In this document: positions 55,102 to 63,833 of the stretch, piece by piece
Numbering within the stretch: position 1 is the stretch's first letter
Layout: every line of letters begins with the position of its first letter
Translations under genes and position numbers: made by a program
The notes under the pieces: model-generated
What the model saw: the letters and a program-made list of their open reading frames with translations, nothing else
Told to the model about the DNA's origin: nothing
Database searches by the model: none
NCBI GenBank assembly: GCA_015272215.1
Contig: JACYMD010000095.1
Coordinates: 1-64,000 of the forward strand
Origin: Rivularia sp. T60_A2020_040
Lineage (GTDB): Bacteria; Cyanobacteriota; Cyanobacteriia; Cyanobacteriales; Nostocaceae
Direction of reading: 5' to 3'
DNA length: 64,000 nt

Positions 55102-55872
55102 TCATACTGTAAGGGGTACACCCTCATGAAATGTGAGTAATTCTCCCGGTTGAATTTGCGTCCAAACTTCGTTATCTGTAAGGGGTGTAGTCGCGATGAC
55201 AGCAACTCTATCACTAGGGCGGGTTAATTCGCTGAAATCCACTGTCACATCTTCATCAATTAAATGAGCCGCAGCAAAAGGTGCTTGCCGTACAATGTAA
55301 CAAAGTTTAGTTGAACTGTAAGCAAAAAAATGTTCGCCATCAGTTAATAGATAATTAAATATACCGTGTTTAGCGATTTTATGAGTGATTTTTTTGAGAA
55401 TGGTCAACAATGGTTCTAAAGGTGGTTTTACCATGGGAAATTGTTGTCTTAAACTTTCTAAAATCAAGCAGAAAGCTTTTTCGCTGTCAGTATTACCCAC
55501 AGGTTCATAAAAGTCCATAAATGGCAAATTAAAATCTTTCAAATCACCATTATGAGCAAAAACCCAATATCGTCCCCATAATTCTCTACGGAAAGGGTGA
55601 GTGTTTTCCAAAACAATTTCACCTTGAGTTGCTTTGCGAATATGGGCGATGGCGTGAGTTGAATGAATCGGATAACGTTTCACAAAATCGGCAATTTGAG
55701 AATTAACGGAAGATTTAGCATCCATAAAAATCCGACAACCCTTTCCCTCAAAGAAAGCAATACCCCAACCATCTTTATGATCATCAGTTTTACCTCCCCG
55801 AGCTGAAAAGCCTTCAAAAGAAAAGCAAATATCAGTCGGTACATTGCAATTCATTCCCAGAAGTTGACACAT
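55102..55872 (-). CDS. Class II glutamine amidotransferase-like protein
   Basis: A 256-residue protein. The start MCQLLGMNCN places Cys2 as the Ntn nucleophile after Met removal. The segments GWGIAFFEGKG, HIRKATQGEI, NTHPFRRELWG and WVFAHNGDL form the glutaminase pocket, as in YafJ/EgtC-like proteins. These usually act alone and release ammonia for an unidentified partner, or deglutamylate small molecules. No partner gene is adjacent. No ribosome site is obvious before the ATG, and the length is usual for the family. Confidence 0.88.
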   Translation of the reverse strand: MCQLLGMNCNVPTDICFSFEGFSARGGKTDDHKDGWGIAFFEGKGCRIFMDAKSSVNSQIADFVKRYPIHSTHAIAHIRKATQGEIVLENTHPFRRELWGRYWVFAHNGDLKDFNLPFMDFYEPVGNTDSEKAFCLILESLRQQFPMVKPPLEPLLTILKKITHKIAKHGIFNYLLTDGEHFFAYSSTKLCYIVRQAPFAAAHLIDEDVTVDFSELTRPSDRVAVIATTPLTDNEVWTQIQPGELLTFHEGVPLTV

Positions 55873-56030
55873 CGCTCGGTTATTCAGTTATTGGTTATCA
55901 ATTTTCACCAGTCAGGTGAGATTCAACAATTATCAATCATCAGCTAACAGTTATAAGTTATCGGTTAACAGTTAGTACCACCGGAGTTAGGAGTTAGTTG
56001 ACAGTTGACAGTTGATAGTTCTTATTTATT

Positions 56031-56130
56031 TCTCCCCATCCCCCCATCACCCCATCCCCTTATCCCCTTGTCCCCTTGTCCCCCCATCACCCCATCCCCT
56101 TGTCCCCTTCCATCCCCCCATCACCTTATC
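56031..56130. repeat. C-rich minisatellite (CCCCATC/CCCCTTGT units) reaching the mtnB stop
   Basis: Tandem CCCCTTGT, CCCCATCA and CCCCTTAT units. The mtnB stop and the last codons (MMG) lie in the same repeat. A related short tract of CCCCCCAT lies at 31317-31341. Confidence 0.85.
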
Positions 56131-56746
56131 CCATCATCCGTGCTGCTACCATATAGCGAAAAACATACTCTAATATTTCAATATAGTTACGTGCTTGTAC
56201 GGTAGATTCTGCCCAAACTGTTACACCGTGGTTACGAATTAATAAAGCGGGTATTTTAGGAGGATTACTACTAAAGCGTTCTTTGATTTCATTTGCGATG
56301 CGCTCTACTTGTAGATAATTATGGAAAACAGACATTAAACAACAAGGATTTTCTTCCCAAATTCCCAATCCTTTGAGCATTTCTAATGATGGTAAAGGTA
56401 ATTTACCTGTTTCTGCTAAACCCGAAACCAAATTTGCTTCTACAGAATGGACGTGATAACAAGCTTGTGCTTGGGGAAACAAAGTATATATACATTGATG
56501 AATACAAGTTTCTGCTGAAGGCTTTAAATTAGCTGAGGATTCTAATCTGCCATCAGGATAAACGCGAACGAAATCATCAAGGGTTAGCTCTCCCTTCAAG
56601 CATCCACTAGCTGTAATCCAAAAACTGCCATCGGGTAAACGTGTTGAAAGGTTTCCCGCAGTTCCTACCATCCAACCTTGCTGGTAAAAGCGAGATGCAG
56701 CATTGACTAACTCAATACGTGGGTCTGCTAAAATTGTACTGTGCAT
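56126..56746 (-). CDS. mtnB: Methylthioribulose-1-phosphate dehydratase
   Basis: A 206-residue class II aldolase-like protein from the ATG at 56746; a GTG at 56767 is possible. Segments: GWMVGTAGNLSTRL, WITASGCLKGELT, PSAETCIHQCIYTLFPQA, CYHVHSVEANL (zinc His) and LLIRNHGVTVWA. It catalyses dehydration in the methionine salvage pathway. The gene follows mtnX with only 11 nt between them, an order consistent with one transcript, and the acireductone dioxygenase gene is about 4 kb to the right. Confidence 0.88.
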   Translation of the reverse strand: MHSTILADPRIELVNAASRFYQQGWMVGTAGNLSTRLPDGSFWITASGCLKGELTLDDFVRVYPDGRLESSANLKPSAETCIHQCIYTLFPQAQACYHVHSVEANLVSGLAETGKLPLPSLEMLKGLGIWEENPCCLMSVFHNYLQVERIANEIKERFSSNPPKIPALLIRNHGVTVWAESTVQARNYIEILEYVFRYMVAARMMG

Positions 56747-56757
56747 AAAGGTCAAAA

Positions 56758-57390
56758 TTACTTCCACAAATCTTTTAAGTAATCGCGTATTTCGATAAAG
56801 TCGTTCCAGGGAATATACGGTTTGGAATATTCCTCTAGATACTTGACTAAACGGTCGCGAGCAAATACCATTGGCACTTCCAAGGACATATTTAGATCCG
56901 TCAGCGAATCACCTATGGCAATTTTCTCATCCTTGGGATACTTTTCCATCACCTTAACTTTGGCAACTAATTCGTCACCTTCCTCATACTCGGAATTTAC
57001 CTGTAAATATTCGCCGCTAATATCTAGATCGACAGCGTGAATTGCCCAAACCTGTTCGAGCAAATCCCCCATAACAACTTCTATAATACTCCGCAATCCA
57101 CCCGAAACTATAACTAGAGGAACGTTGTAATCTTGCAAAAAATCGAGAAATTCCCCAAATCCTGGACGTATCTGCTTACTACGGCTAAATTCCAGGATTT
57201 CTGGGTACACAGAACATGGAATTGATTCTAAAATCTGCTTAACTCCTTGCCGCAGCGTTAATTTTTGTGCGTACATTTGAGGAATTAATTGTTGGGAAAC
57301 CTCTGGAGAAAACTTTTTCAACACCGCAACAAAAGTTTCTTCAGCCGTAATAGTACCGTCAAAGTCGCAAAAAACGATTCGCTTGGACAT
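56758..57390 (-). CDS. mtnX: 2-hydroxy-3-keto-5-methylthiopentenyl-1-phosphate phosphatase
   Basis: A 210-residue HAD-family phosphatase with motif I FCDFDGTITAEET, motif II VIVSGGLRSIIE, the Lys in KVKVMEKYP and motif III AIGDSLTDLNMSL. MtnX removes phosphate after the enolase step of methionine salvage. It starts the small mtnX-mtnB unit. No ribosome site is obvious; the ATG follows a simple AT-rich leader. Confidence 0.86.
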   Translation of the reverse strand: MSKRIVFCDFDGTITAEETFVAVLKKFSPEVSQQLIPQMYAQKLTLRQGVKQILESIPCSVYPEILEFSRSKQIRPGFGEFLDFLQDYNVPLVIVSGGLRSIIEVVMGDLLEQVWAIHAVDLDISGEYLQVNSEYEEGDELVAKVKVMEKYPKDEKIAIGDSLTDLNMSLEVPMVFARDRLVKYLEEYSKPYIPWNDFIEIRDYLKDLWK

Positions 57391-57843
57391 TTTATACGCG
57401 AAATAAGATTATAAGTTATCGATAATAATTCCGGCGTTGCCTGTTTTTCAATCAACTAGAAAAATTAATTATAAAATAATATCCTAATATTAATATCTCA
57501 ATATATTACATATACTTTCTTCGGTTATATCTTGCACCATAGAAGCCTATATATAGTCAAAATAATGACTAATTGTTTGACTTCGTTTTTACCCACTTGG
57601 GACTGCAAGCCCCAGTCTGATAGCACAAGTCCATTAAAATGGACTAGAATGCTACATTTTTCTGTGATGGAGCTACTCAGGTTAATTAAAAATATTTATT
57701 AAAAATATTTCTTGTAAATTTTTGTATCGTTCTCAAACAATTCATTCAAGTTATACACTACTCAAACGCTTACTCAAACATGATTTCTAACAGCAGAATG
57801 TCATGCTAATAACTGTTAGAAGATTATACATAGGGTGAAATAA
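57391..57843. other. Promoter-side region of the fasciclin gene
   Basis: Contains the hairpin AGTCCATT/AATGGACT near 57628-57645 and, at 57786-57820, TCTAACAG/CTGTTAGA, whose downstream arm ends 23 nt before the fasciclin start. The latter could be a leader hairpin influencing translation. No gene is visible. Confidence 0.5.
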
Positions 57844-58245
57844 ATGGCTGATATCGTAGATACCGCAGTTAGTGCTGGTTCTTTTAATACTTTAGTTGCG
57901 GCTGTTAAAGCTGCTGGTTTAGTAGATACTCTTAAAGGCAAAGGTCCATTCACCGTTTTTGCACCTACCGATGATGCATTTGCGAAGCTTCCTGAAGGTA
58001 CAGTAGATGGATTACTTAAGGATATTCCCCAACTCAAGAAAATCCTAACTTATCACGTTGTTTCCGGTAAGGTAATGGCAGCTGACGTGGTTAAGCTGAA
58101 TTCAGCTAAAACAGTTGAAGGTTCAGAAGTGAAAATTGATGCTAGTAATGGTGTCAAAGTTAATGATGCTACAGTCTCTCAAGCAGATGTTGAGACTGAT
58201 AACGGTGTTATCCACATTATTGACACAGTGTTGCTTCCTTCCTAA
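57844..58245 (+). CDS. Fasciclin (FAS1) domain protein
   Basis: A 133-residue protein consisting of one FAS1 domain: [18 protein letters not shown], the H1 motif [28 protein letters not shown] and the H2-like [14 protein letters not shown]. There is no signal peptide, unlike secreted FAS1 adhesins, which is usual for a short cyanobacterial subgroup. A leader hairpin precedes it and a long hairpin follows. Function unknown; adhesion or stress roles have been suggested for relatives. Confidence 0.92.
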   Translation: MADIVDTAVSAGSFNTLVAAVKAAGLVDTLKGKGPFTVFAPTDDAFAKLPEGTVDGLLKDIPQLKKILTYHVVSGKVMAADVVKLNSAKTVEGSEVKIDASNGVKVNDATVSQADVETDNGVIHIIDTVLLPS

Positions 58246-58666
58246 GCAAGTGTCGATCAAACTAAATCATAGTTAGTTGATTATATTAATGAAGTAATAT
58301 CTTTATATAGTTATCTATAGTTATTACTTCATTAATTTGATTAAAAAAGGTCGTAAGCAACCCAATCAAATTTCATTGTTGCTGATTTTATTGATGATAA
58401 CTATTTGTTTTTTTAATTCATAGTCAATATGGTAAATTATTTAAGTTATAGCAACTAGAAATTAACTTACATAAATTTATCTACAGTTATTATCCGCAGA
58501 GGCTTTGAACTATTTTTATCATTGCTTGAGAAGATAAAAAATTTAATTAACTCAATTTTTTGTATAACTTAGTTGTAAAGAAAACGTTGCAAGTTACAAT
58601 AAAAATGTGATTCGTAAATTTTACGATAATATCTCAACAAAAAAACTTGGATGAGGTCTTTTTCTT
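58246..58666. other. Intergenic region with terminator
   Basis: Besides the hairpin at 58286-58335 the region is AT-rich and presumably holds the promoter of the NACHT gene. I see no gene in it. Confidence 0.55.
58286..58335 (+). terminator. Perfect 14-bp hairpin after the fasciclin gene
   Basis: TTAATGAAGTAATA (58286-58299) pairs exactly with TATTACTTCATTAA (58322-58335), with a 22-nt loop. It begins 40 nt past the stop. It is AT-rich but long, so a transcription end or 3' stabiliser is likely. Confidence 0.6.
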
Positions 58667-60979
58667 GTGGCAAAACGGTCACTCCAGGCATCCTCAGCAG
58701 GAGTCAAACAAGCCAAAATAGCTTTTACTAATAAAGGCTGGACTCAAGAAAATCTGGCAGGGGAAGTGAATCTCAAAACTCGTCAGCCAGTTTGGAGATT
58801 TTTTACAGGTCGTCCGATTGAACGTTATACTTTTCTTGAAATTTGTTCTGTATTAGAGCTAGATTGGCGCGAAATTGCGGCTAATCTCCCAGCCGAGTTT
58901 TCACAACCACGTCAGACATCTAGAAATATTGATGCTCTGGTAAAAAAATTGCGATCGCAATGTCGAGAAAAAATTCAACACCAGTGCGGTAGTTTACAAT
59001 TATTGGATACTAACCGTCCTGTTGAAATCGCAAATATTTACATTGATGTGAATATATTCGAGGAGATTGCGAGTCAACAGTGGATAGACATCTTAAATTT
59101 ACAAAATCCCACAAGCAAACAATTTGATACTTTTGGGTTAGGTGAGATTTGTGAGAAACAAATACCAGCCATGAAGGCAGTTGAAACCCATTCTAAACTT
59201 AGGGTATTAGGTAAACCAGGGTGTGGTAAAACTACTTTTTTGCAACATCTGGCGATTCAATGTAACCAAGGAAACTTTGCGAGTAATTTAGTTCCGATTT
59301 TTATTACCTTAAAGGATTTTGCTGAGGACTTAAAAGATGTAGGAAGCTTCAGTTTAGTAAATTATATCAATTCTGAATTTCTTAACTGTGGTATTTTAGA
59401 ACAATCTGCCATCAAAACTCTACTGGATGAGGGCAGAATGTTACTGCTGCTCGATGGACTCGATGAAATGCTGCATCAAGATAACAAGGCGGTTTTGAAG
59501 GAAATTGGCAGATTTTCTGATCAATATCCCAAAAATTTCTTTATCGTCACCTGTAGAACAGTTGCTAAAACATTTCATCTTAGAGGCTTCACTGATGTTG
59601 AAATTGCTCCCTTTACTCAATCGCAAATTGCTAGGTTTGCTCAGAAGTGGTTCTCCGTATTTACAAAGAAAAACCCCCAGGATGAACTTAATATAGCAGT
59701 TGAGTTCATTGAAAAACTGGATTTACCTGAAAACTTGCCATTGCGCCGACTGGCAGTCACACCGTTGTTTCTACATTTGATGTGCTGGATGTTCCATTCC
59801 CAAGAAGCATTTCCCAGTCAAAAAGCCCCATTCTATAAGCAATGTCTAGAACTGCTTTTAGGCAAATGGGATCAAATTAGAGGTATTGAACGGGATGAAA
59901 TTTATCAGGGATTTTTATTGCCACAAAAACTCAAACTGATGAGTCAAATTGCCGCCGCGACATTTGAACATGGTGATTATTTTTTTGAACAACGAGCCGT
60001 TGAACAATACATAAATAATTTTATCACTAATTTACCCAATGCTTCCACCGAGCCAGAAGAATTACAACTAGATAGTGAAGCAGTGCTAAAAGCCATGGAG
60101 TTGCAACACGGGCTATTAGTGGAAAGAGTGCGGGGAATTTTCTCTTTTTCCTGTTTAACATTTCAAGAATACTTTACTGCCCGAAACATCGTTGCTAATC
60201 ATAATGTACACTCATTAGAGCAAGCCTTGGAACGTCTGGTGAGTCACATTACAGAACCACGGTGGCGGGAAATCTTTTTGTTGACTGCTACGATGTTGCG
60301 GAATGCAGACTACCTTGTACAGTTAATGAAGCAACAAATCGATGCTTTAGTCGCTGAAGATGTTTATATCCAAGAGTTTTTAACCTGGAGAAATCAAAAA
60401 TCTCTGGTTATACCCCAACCTAGTTTAGCTGCAACTTATGAGTTTGATCTGAGTCTTGTTCAAACTCCACTTAATATCCCTCACTTCACTGTTCCCTGTA
60501 CAGTAGATCAAGACATTATCCTCGATACGTTATTGGATAAACTGCTTTTAGAATGTGCCATTGGCTCTAGTCATGATTTTGCTCATGCTCATGCACTCAG
60601 CAATGCTCTGAGTAATGTTCTGACTATTGTACTTGATGTTGGCTTACAGCAATCCTTGCAACAACTCAAACAAGAAATACCCGATCCATATCGTTCGCAA
60701 AGAATATTTCAGTCATGGTGGCAAATTAACCATCTCGTTTGGACAGAACGTTTAAAAACCGCTATTTACTTTCATCGCAATATCCAATATTATTGGAATT
60801 TTAGCTCTGAACAGCAGAAAGTTCTAGAAAATTACTATAATGCCAACCAATTGTTGATTGATTGCCTTAATAATAATTGTGAACTGACAGTAGCAGTGCG
60901 TCAAGAGATTGAAGGTAGTTTGTTAAATAGGGAAGAGGGAAGAGGGAAGAGGGAAGAGGGGATAGGGAATAGGGAATAG
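58667..60979 (+). CDS. HTH-NACHT STAND ATPase, candidate defence protein
   Basis: A 770-residue protein from GTG. Residues about 5-80 are a helical HTH-like domain (AGVKQAKIAFTNKGWTQENL, VWRFFTGRPIERYTFLEICS) shared with the protein at 9667. The NACHT domain has Walker A GKPGCGKTT (182-190), Walker B LLLLDGLDEML and a FSCLTFQEYFTAR segment near residue 500 typical of STAND ATPases. The rest is helical without a named domain. Bacterial NACHT proteins include anti-phage proteins; a defence role here is inference. The last about 18 residues (NREEGRGKREEG...) come from a GGGAAGA repeat tract. Confidence 0.87.
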   Translation: MAKRSLQASSAGVKQAKIAFTNKGWTQENLAGEVNLKTRQPVWRFFTGRPIERYTFLEICSVLELDWREIAANLPAEFSQPRQTSRNIDALVKKLRSQCREKIQHQCGSLQLLDTNRPVEIANIYIDVNIFEEIASQQWIDILNLQNPTSKQFDTFGLGEICEKQIPAMKAVETHSKLRVLGKPGCGKTTFLQHLAIQCNQGNFASNLVPIFITLKDFAEDLKDVGSFSLVNYINSEFLNCGILEQSAIKTLLDEGRMLLLLDGLDEMLHQDNKAVLKEIGRFSDQYPKNFFIVTCRTVAKTFHLRGFTDVEIAPFTQSQIARFAQKWFSVFTKKNPQDELNIAVEFIEKLDLPENLPLRRLAVTPLFLHLMCWMFHSQEAFPSQKAPFYKQCLELLLGKWDQIRGIERDEIYQGFLLPQKLKLMSQIAAATFEHGDYFFEQRAVEQYINNFITNLPNASTEPEELQLDSEAVLKAMELQHGLLVERVRGIFSFSCLTFQEYFTARNIVANHNVHSLEQALERLVSHITEPRWREIFLLTATMLRNADYLVQLMKQQIDALVAEDVYIQEFLTWRNQKSLVIPQPSLAATYEFDLSLVQTPLNIPHFTVPCTVDQDIILDTLLDKLLLECAIGSSHDFAHAHALSNALSNVLTIVLDVGLQQSLQQLKQEIPDPYRSQRIFQSWWQINHLVWTERLKTAIYFHRNIQYYWNFSSEQQKVLENYYNANQLLIDCLNNNCELTVAVRQEIEGSLLNREEGRGKREEGIGNRE
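60927..60979 (+). repeat. GGGAAGA tandem repeat forming the NACHT C-terminus
   Basis: GGGAAGA units run to the stop codon, encoding NREEGRGKREEG. The stop (TAG) lies inside the repeat. A TTACCCA repeat tract follows at about 61071-61102. Confidence 0.8.
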
Positions 60980-61171
60980 TTTTACTCCTATTATTTCTAA
61001 TTTTTTGGACTCCAATCACATCATGTCCAGTTAAACACTTGTAATAAACTTGGTTCGAGAACAGTCAACAATTACCCATTACCCATTACCCATTACCCAT
61101 TACAATTAACCTCTCCTTAAAGGGTAAATGATTTTTGTTCCTAATCGGTTTGAGGTGTTACCATAGTATGT

Positions 61172-61429
61172 ATGAAAACACAAGCATCAAATATCCGCGC
61201 TGGCGATCGCATTATTGCCTACTTCAAAAATAAAATGCAGGTCTGCACAGTCAGGTGCATTTCTCATCCGGATTTAAACAATATTACACTATCAGTGTTC
61301 CTTGGCGAACGTTATCGGCATTCAAACTCAGGTGTAATTCGGTTTAAACCGGAAGCTTTAGTCGATTTGAGCAACCGAGCCTTAAAAATGTTTGAGGAAG
61401 AAACAATTCTCGAACCAATACAAGGTTAA
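61172..61429 (+). CDS. Small conserved protein of unknown function
   Basis: An 85-residue protein with a beta-rich start (IRAGDRIIAYFKNKMQVCTV) like a small SH3-type barrel and a C-terminal helix (LSNRALKMFEEETILE). A HIP1 octamer lies within it. I do not recognise the family with confidence, though the length and composition suit a conserved cyanobacterial protein. It has a hairpin terminator after it and converges with mtnD. Confidence 0.55.
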   Translation: MKTQASNIRAGDRIIAYFKNKMQVCTVRCISHPDLNNITLSVFLGERYRHSNSGVIRFKPEALVDLSNRALKMFEEETILEPIQG

Positions 61430-61458
61430 AAAAATATGCCTTTTGGCAATCTTTTTCA

Positions 61459-61490
61459 ACCCCATGAATTTATTCGTGGGGTGTTTTATT
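61459..61490. terminator. Bidirectional terminator between the small protein and mtnD
   Basis: ACCCCATGAA and TTCGTGGGGT form a 10-bp stem with one G-T pair and a 4-nt loop, followed by GTTTTATTT on the plus strand and preceded by an A-rich run for the other direction. Confidence 0.75.
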
Positions 61491-61499
61491 TACCATATT

Positions 61500-62060
61500 T
61501 TAAGCTTTGACTTTTGATCTTTGATTGAGAATTTTTTCTGTACCTGTATATTCAGGAACCCAACCTTCTTTACCAATAAAATAACGTATTGCTTTAATGC
61601 GGCGTGTGGGTGTTAAATAAAACCAGTGTTCACAACCGGCAGGTACATTAATGTATTCTTGTGGCTGCACTGTCAGCTCTACTTGACTACCATCGGGACG
61701 TACAAAACCGAATATGCCTTCTCCGTCGATGATGTAGCGTACTTCATCATCTGCATGGATATGTATACTATCAAACTTCTTCAACATTTGATCTAGGTTG
61801 GGAATTCCTGGATGTAAAACGATTAAATCTCGTTCTTGATAACCCGCTGTTTGCTTGAGTTGCTCAAAATATTTATCTAGGCTTTGCAATACTTGTTCTT
61901 TCTCGCTATCATCAAGGCTGGCTTGTGCAAGCTTTTGATCTAAATCTTGATTGGACTCAATTACCCAATAATCAAGTTTAACATTTAATGGTGCTAATTC
62001 TTGACTAATAGATGGTAAATCAGTATAAATTGTGCCATCTTCTAATTTTAAAATTGCCAT
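61500..62060 (-). CDS. mtnD: Acireductone dioxygenase
   Basis: A 186-residue cupin. The metal site is FDSIHIHADDEVRYII (His, His, Glu) with the second cupin motif VPAGCEHWFYL. It cleaves acireductone to the methionine precursor in the salvage pathway. GGAG lies 7 nt before the ATG. It completes the mtnX-mtnB genes located about 4 kb to the left. The C-terminus NQRSKVKA ends in a TCAAAAGTCAAAGCTT repeat similar to the kinase end. Confidence 0.92.
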   Translation of the reverse strand: MAILKLEDGTIYTDLPSISQELAPLNVKLDYWVIESNQDLDQKLAQASLDDSEKEQVLQSLDKYFEQLKQTAGYQERDLIVLHPGIPNLDQMLKKFDSIHIHADDEVRYIIDGEGIFGFVRPDGSQVELTVQPQEYINVPAGCEHWFYLTPTRRIKAIRYFIGKEGWVPEYTGTEKILNQRSKVKA

Positions 62061-62378
62061 GATTTATCTCCTATAATTAGTAATTTAGAATTAGTAAATA
62101 AAATGTATTTTTGATTACATAAACTAGCATATCATTTTCAAATATTTTCTGGAATAAATCTGGAATAAATCCGGAATAAACTCTGTTGATCGGGTTTATT
62201 TAATTATTACAGATCAAAAATTAATAGTTTAAATCTATGATTCTTGAATGAAGACAAACTCTCGACTATATATCCTTAACGATAGCGTCAATAATGGTTT
62301 GCAGCAAACAGGCATCTATGGAAAAAGTAGTTTAATATAGCAGTAAAGAGCATTCATATTTCTTAATAGATAAATCCA
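62061..62378. other. AT-rich interval with 11-bp tandem repeats
   Basis: CTGGAATAAAT at 62149-62159 and 62160-62170, then CCGGAATAAAC at 62171-62181. No gene is visible. Confidence 0.6.
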
Positions 62379-63137
62379 ATGCTTGATCCAACTTTATGTC
62401 ATCGTCCTCCCAGTCAGTGGCTTGAATTAAAATCCGCGATTGCGGGTTGGCTAATGACTCCAACTTTAGTAGTATTGCCGTTAGTATTCTTGATTTTATT
62501 ACCTTGGATTGTTCCCCGATTTCGTTGGAAACGCTTATGGAGTGGATTCGCAACTTTATTATTAGTTACTTATTTTAGCGCTCAATTTCCTTTAACAACG
62601 GCTGCCGCAAATAAAGGTTTAGTTGCATTTATTCCTGAAGATAGAGGGCAAAATGCAGATGCTATTGTAATTTTAGGACGCGGAGAACAATTTAGAAATT
62701 CAAGAGTTGAAGTTGCAGCAAATCTTTGGGAATCCCAAAGGGCTCCTTTAATTTTTGCTAGTGGTGTCGGTGATGGAATTGAAATAGTTCAAAAACTAGA
62801 ACAAGAAGGTATTCCGAAAACAGCACTTGAGGAAGAACACTGTTCTCAAACTACCAAAGAAAACGCTTTATTCACTGCTTCGGTACTGCAACCCCAAGGA
62901 GTTAAACGAATTATTTTGGTCACAGATCCTCCCCATATGTTGCGATCGCTATTAACATTTCGTAATGTTGGATTTGAAGTGATTCCCCACACAAGCCCTG
63001 CTCCCCATTTACCTCAAACTAGAAAAGCAATGATGATGTTTTATGAGTATATGGGCTTAGTTAAATATGGTTTGAAAGGGGAATTGACTCCTCAAATTGC
63101 CAAACAAGAACAGCCGCAGATTGTAGGTCAAACATAA
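62379..63137 (+). CDS. YdcF/SanA-like (DUF218) membrane protein
   Basis: A 252-residue protein with two N-terminal membrane helices (about 25-47 and 55-72) and a DUF218 domain: NADAIVILGRGEQFRNSRVE, FASGVGDGIEIV, SQTTKENALFTASVL and RIILVTDPPHMLRSLLTFRN. YdcF-type proteins are thought to act in envelope metabolism; the substrate is unknown. The cytosolic C-terminal tail is short and disordered. A CCCCC hairpin follows. Confidence 0.86.
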   Translation: MLDPTLCHRPPSQWLELKSAIAGWLMTPTLVVLPLVFLILLPWIVPRFRWKRLWSGFATLLLVTYFSAQFPLTTAAANKGLVAFIPEDRGQNADAIVILGRGEQFRNSRVEVAANLWESQRAPLIFASGVGDGIEIVQKLEQEGIPKTALEEEHCSQTTKENALFTASVLQPQGVKRIILVTDPPHMLRSLLTFRNVGFEVIPHTSPAPHLPQTRKAMMMFYEYMGLVKYGLKGELTPQIAKQEQPQIVGQT

Positions 63138-63152
63138 ATATAAAATGTATAG

Positions 63153-63175
63153 TCCCCCGGATTCATCCGTGGGGA
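63153..63175 (+). terminator. GC-rich hairpin after the YdcF-like gene
   Basis: TCCCCCGGAT and ATCCGTGGGGA pair with one bulge around TC, 16 nt past the stop. It lacks a T-run, so it may be a palindromic repeat instead. Confidence 0.5.
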
Positions 63176-63420
63176 TAATCCAAATTAGAACTTCAACTAA
63201 TTTAACCAACCTTCCCAGTTTTGCACAATTTCAGCAAATATCTGGTATTCTTATACAGCATAAAACCTGATGTAAATACGAATAAAGCCGCGATCGAGTA
63301 CTTACCGTGAAATTTTTAGGTGTGCGAGACGATAATAAAGATATTATGAAGGGAAATAGCATAAATATAGTAACATAAAAAATTCAACTAAAATGATTAT
63401 TAAGATATTAAATAAAAATT

Positions 63421-63684
63421 ATGACAGCTAACTTATCTCTTAATTTGCATTATTTACCTGAAAATTTACCCTTAGATAATGCAGTTCGTATTGAATTAGT
63501 TGAAGGAATACCAATATTCCTTGCTTCTAGTCAGGTTCAGCAACGTATTCAGACATTAATCTATAAACAACAATACTCTACTCTTACTCTTGATGAAGAC
63601 AAGGAATTAGATAGATACGAGGAACTGGATGATTATGTCAGTTTTGTGAACCGGATTATCAGAAATACTTTATTAGATAAGTAA
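63421..63684 (+). CDS. Small conserved cyanobacterial protein, antitoxin-like
   Basis: An 87-residue protein. The C-terminal half contains QRIQTLIYKQQYSTLTLDED and YEELDDYVSFVNRIIRN, acidic helical segments that I associate with small proteins encoded next to HNH nucleases or toxins in cyanobacteria. No such partner is present; rbcS on the other strand follows. No ribosome site is evident. The function is unknown, and the call rests on the conserved motif. Confidence 0.6.
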   Translation: MTANLSLNLHYLPENLPLDNAVRIELVEGIPIFLASSQVQQRIQTLIYKQQYSTLTLDEDKELDRYEELDDYVSFVNRIIRNTLLDK

Positions 63685-63782
63685 TTTTGTCTTTAAAAAC
63701 ATATTTTTTCTTTTACTTTCTTTTTATTATTACATTTATAATTTCAATTCATAGACAAAAAACCTATAATAAAAACCAAAAA

Positions 63783-63811
63783 TTCCCTCCCCACATTTTG
63801 CAGGAAGGGAA
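63783..63811 (-). terminator. Terminator of rbcS
   Basis: On the minus strand TTCCCTTCC and GGGGAGGGAA form a GC-rich stem with a bulge, followed by TTTTTGGTTTTT. It lies about 23 nt beyond the rbcS stop. Confidence 0.7.
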
Positions 63812-63833
63812 AATATCTAGCTTAATTCAAACC

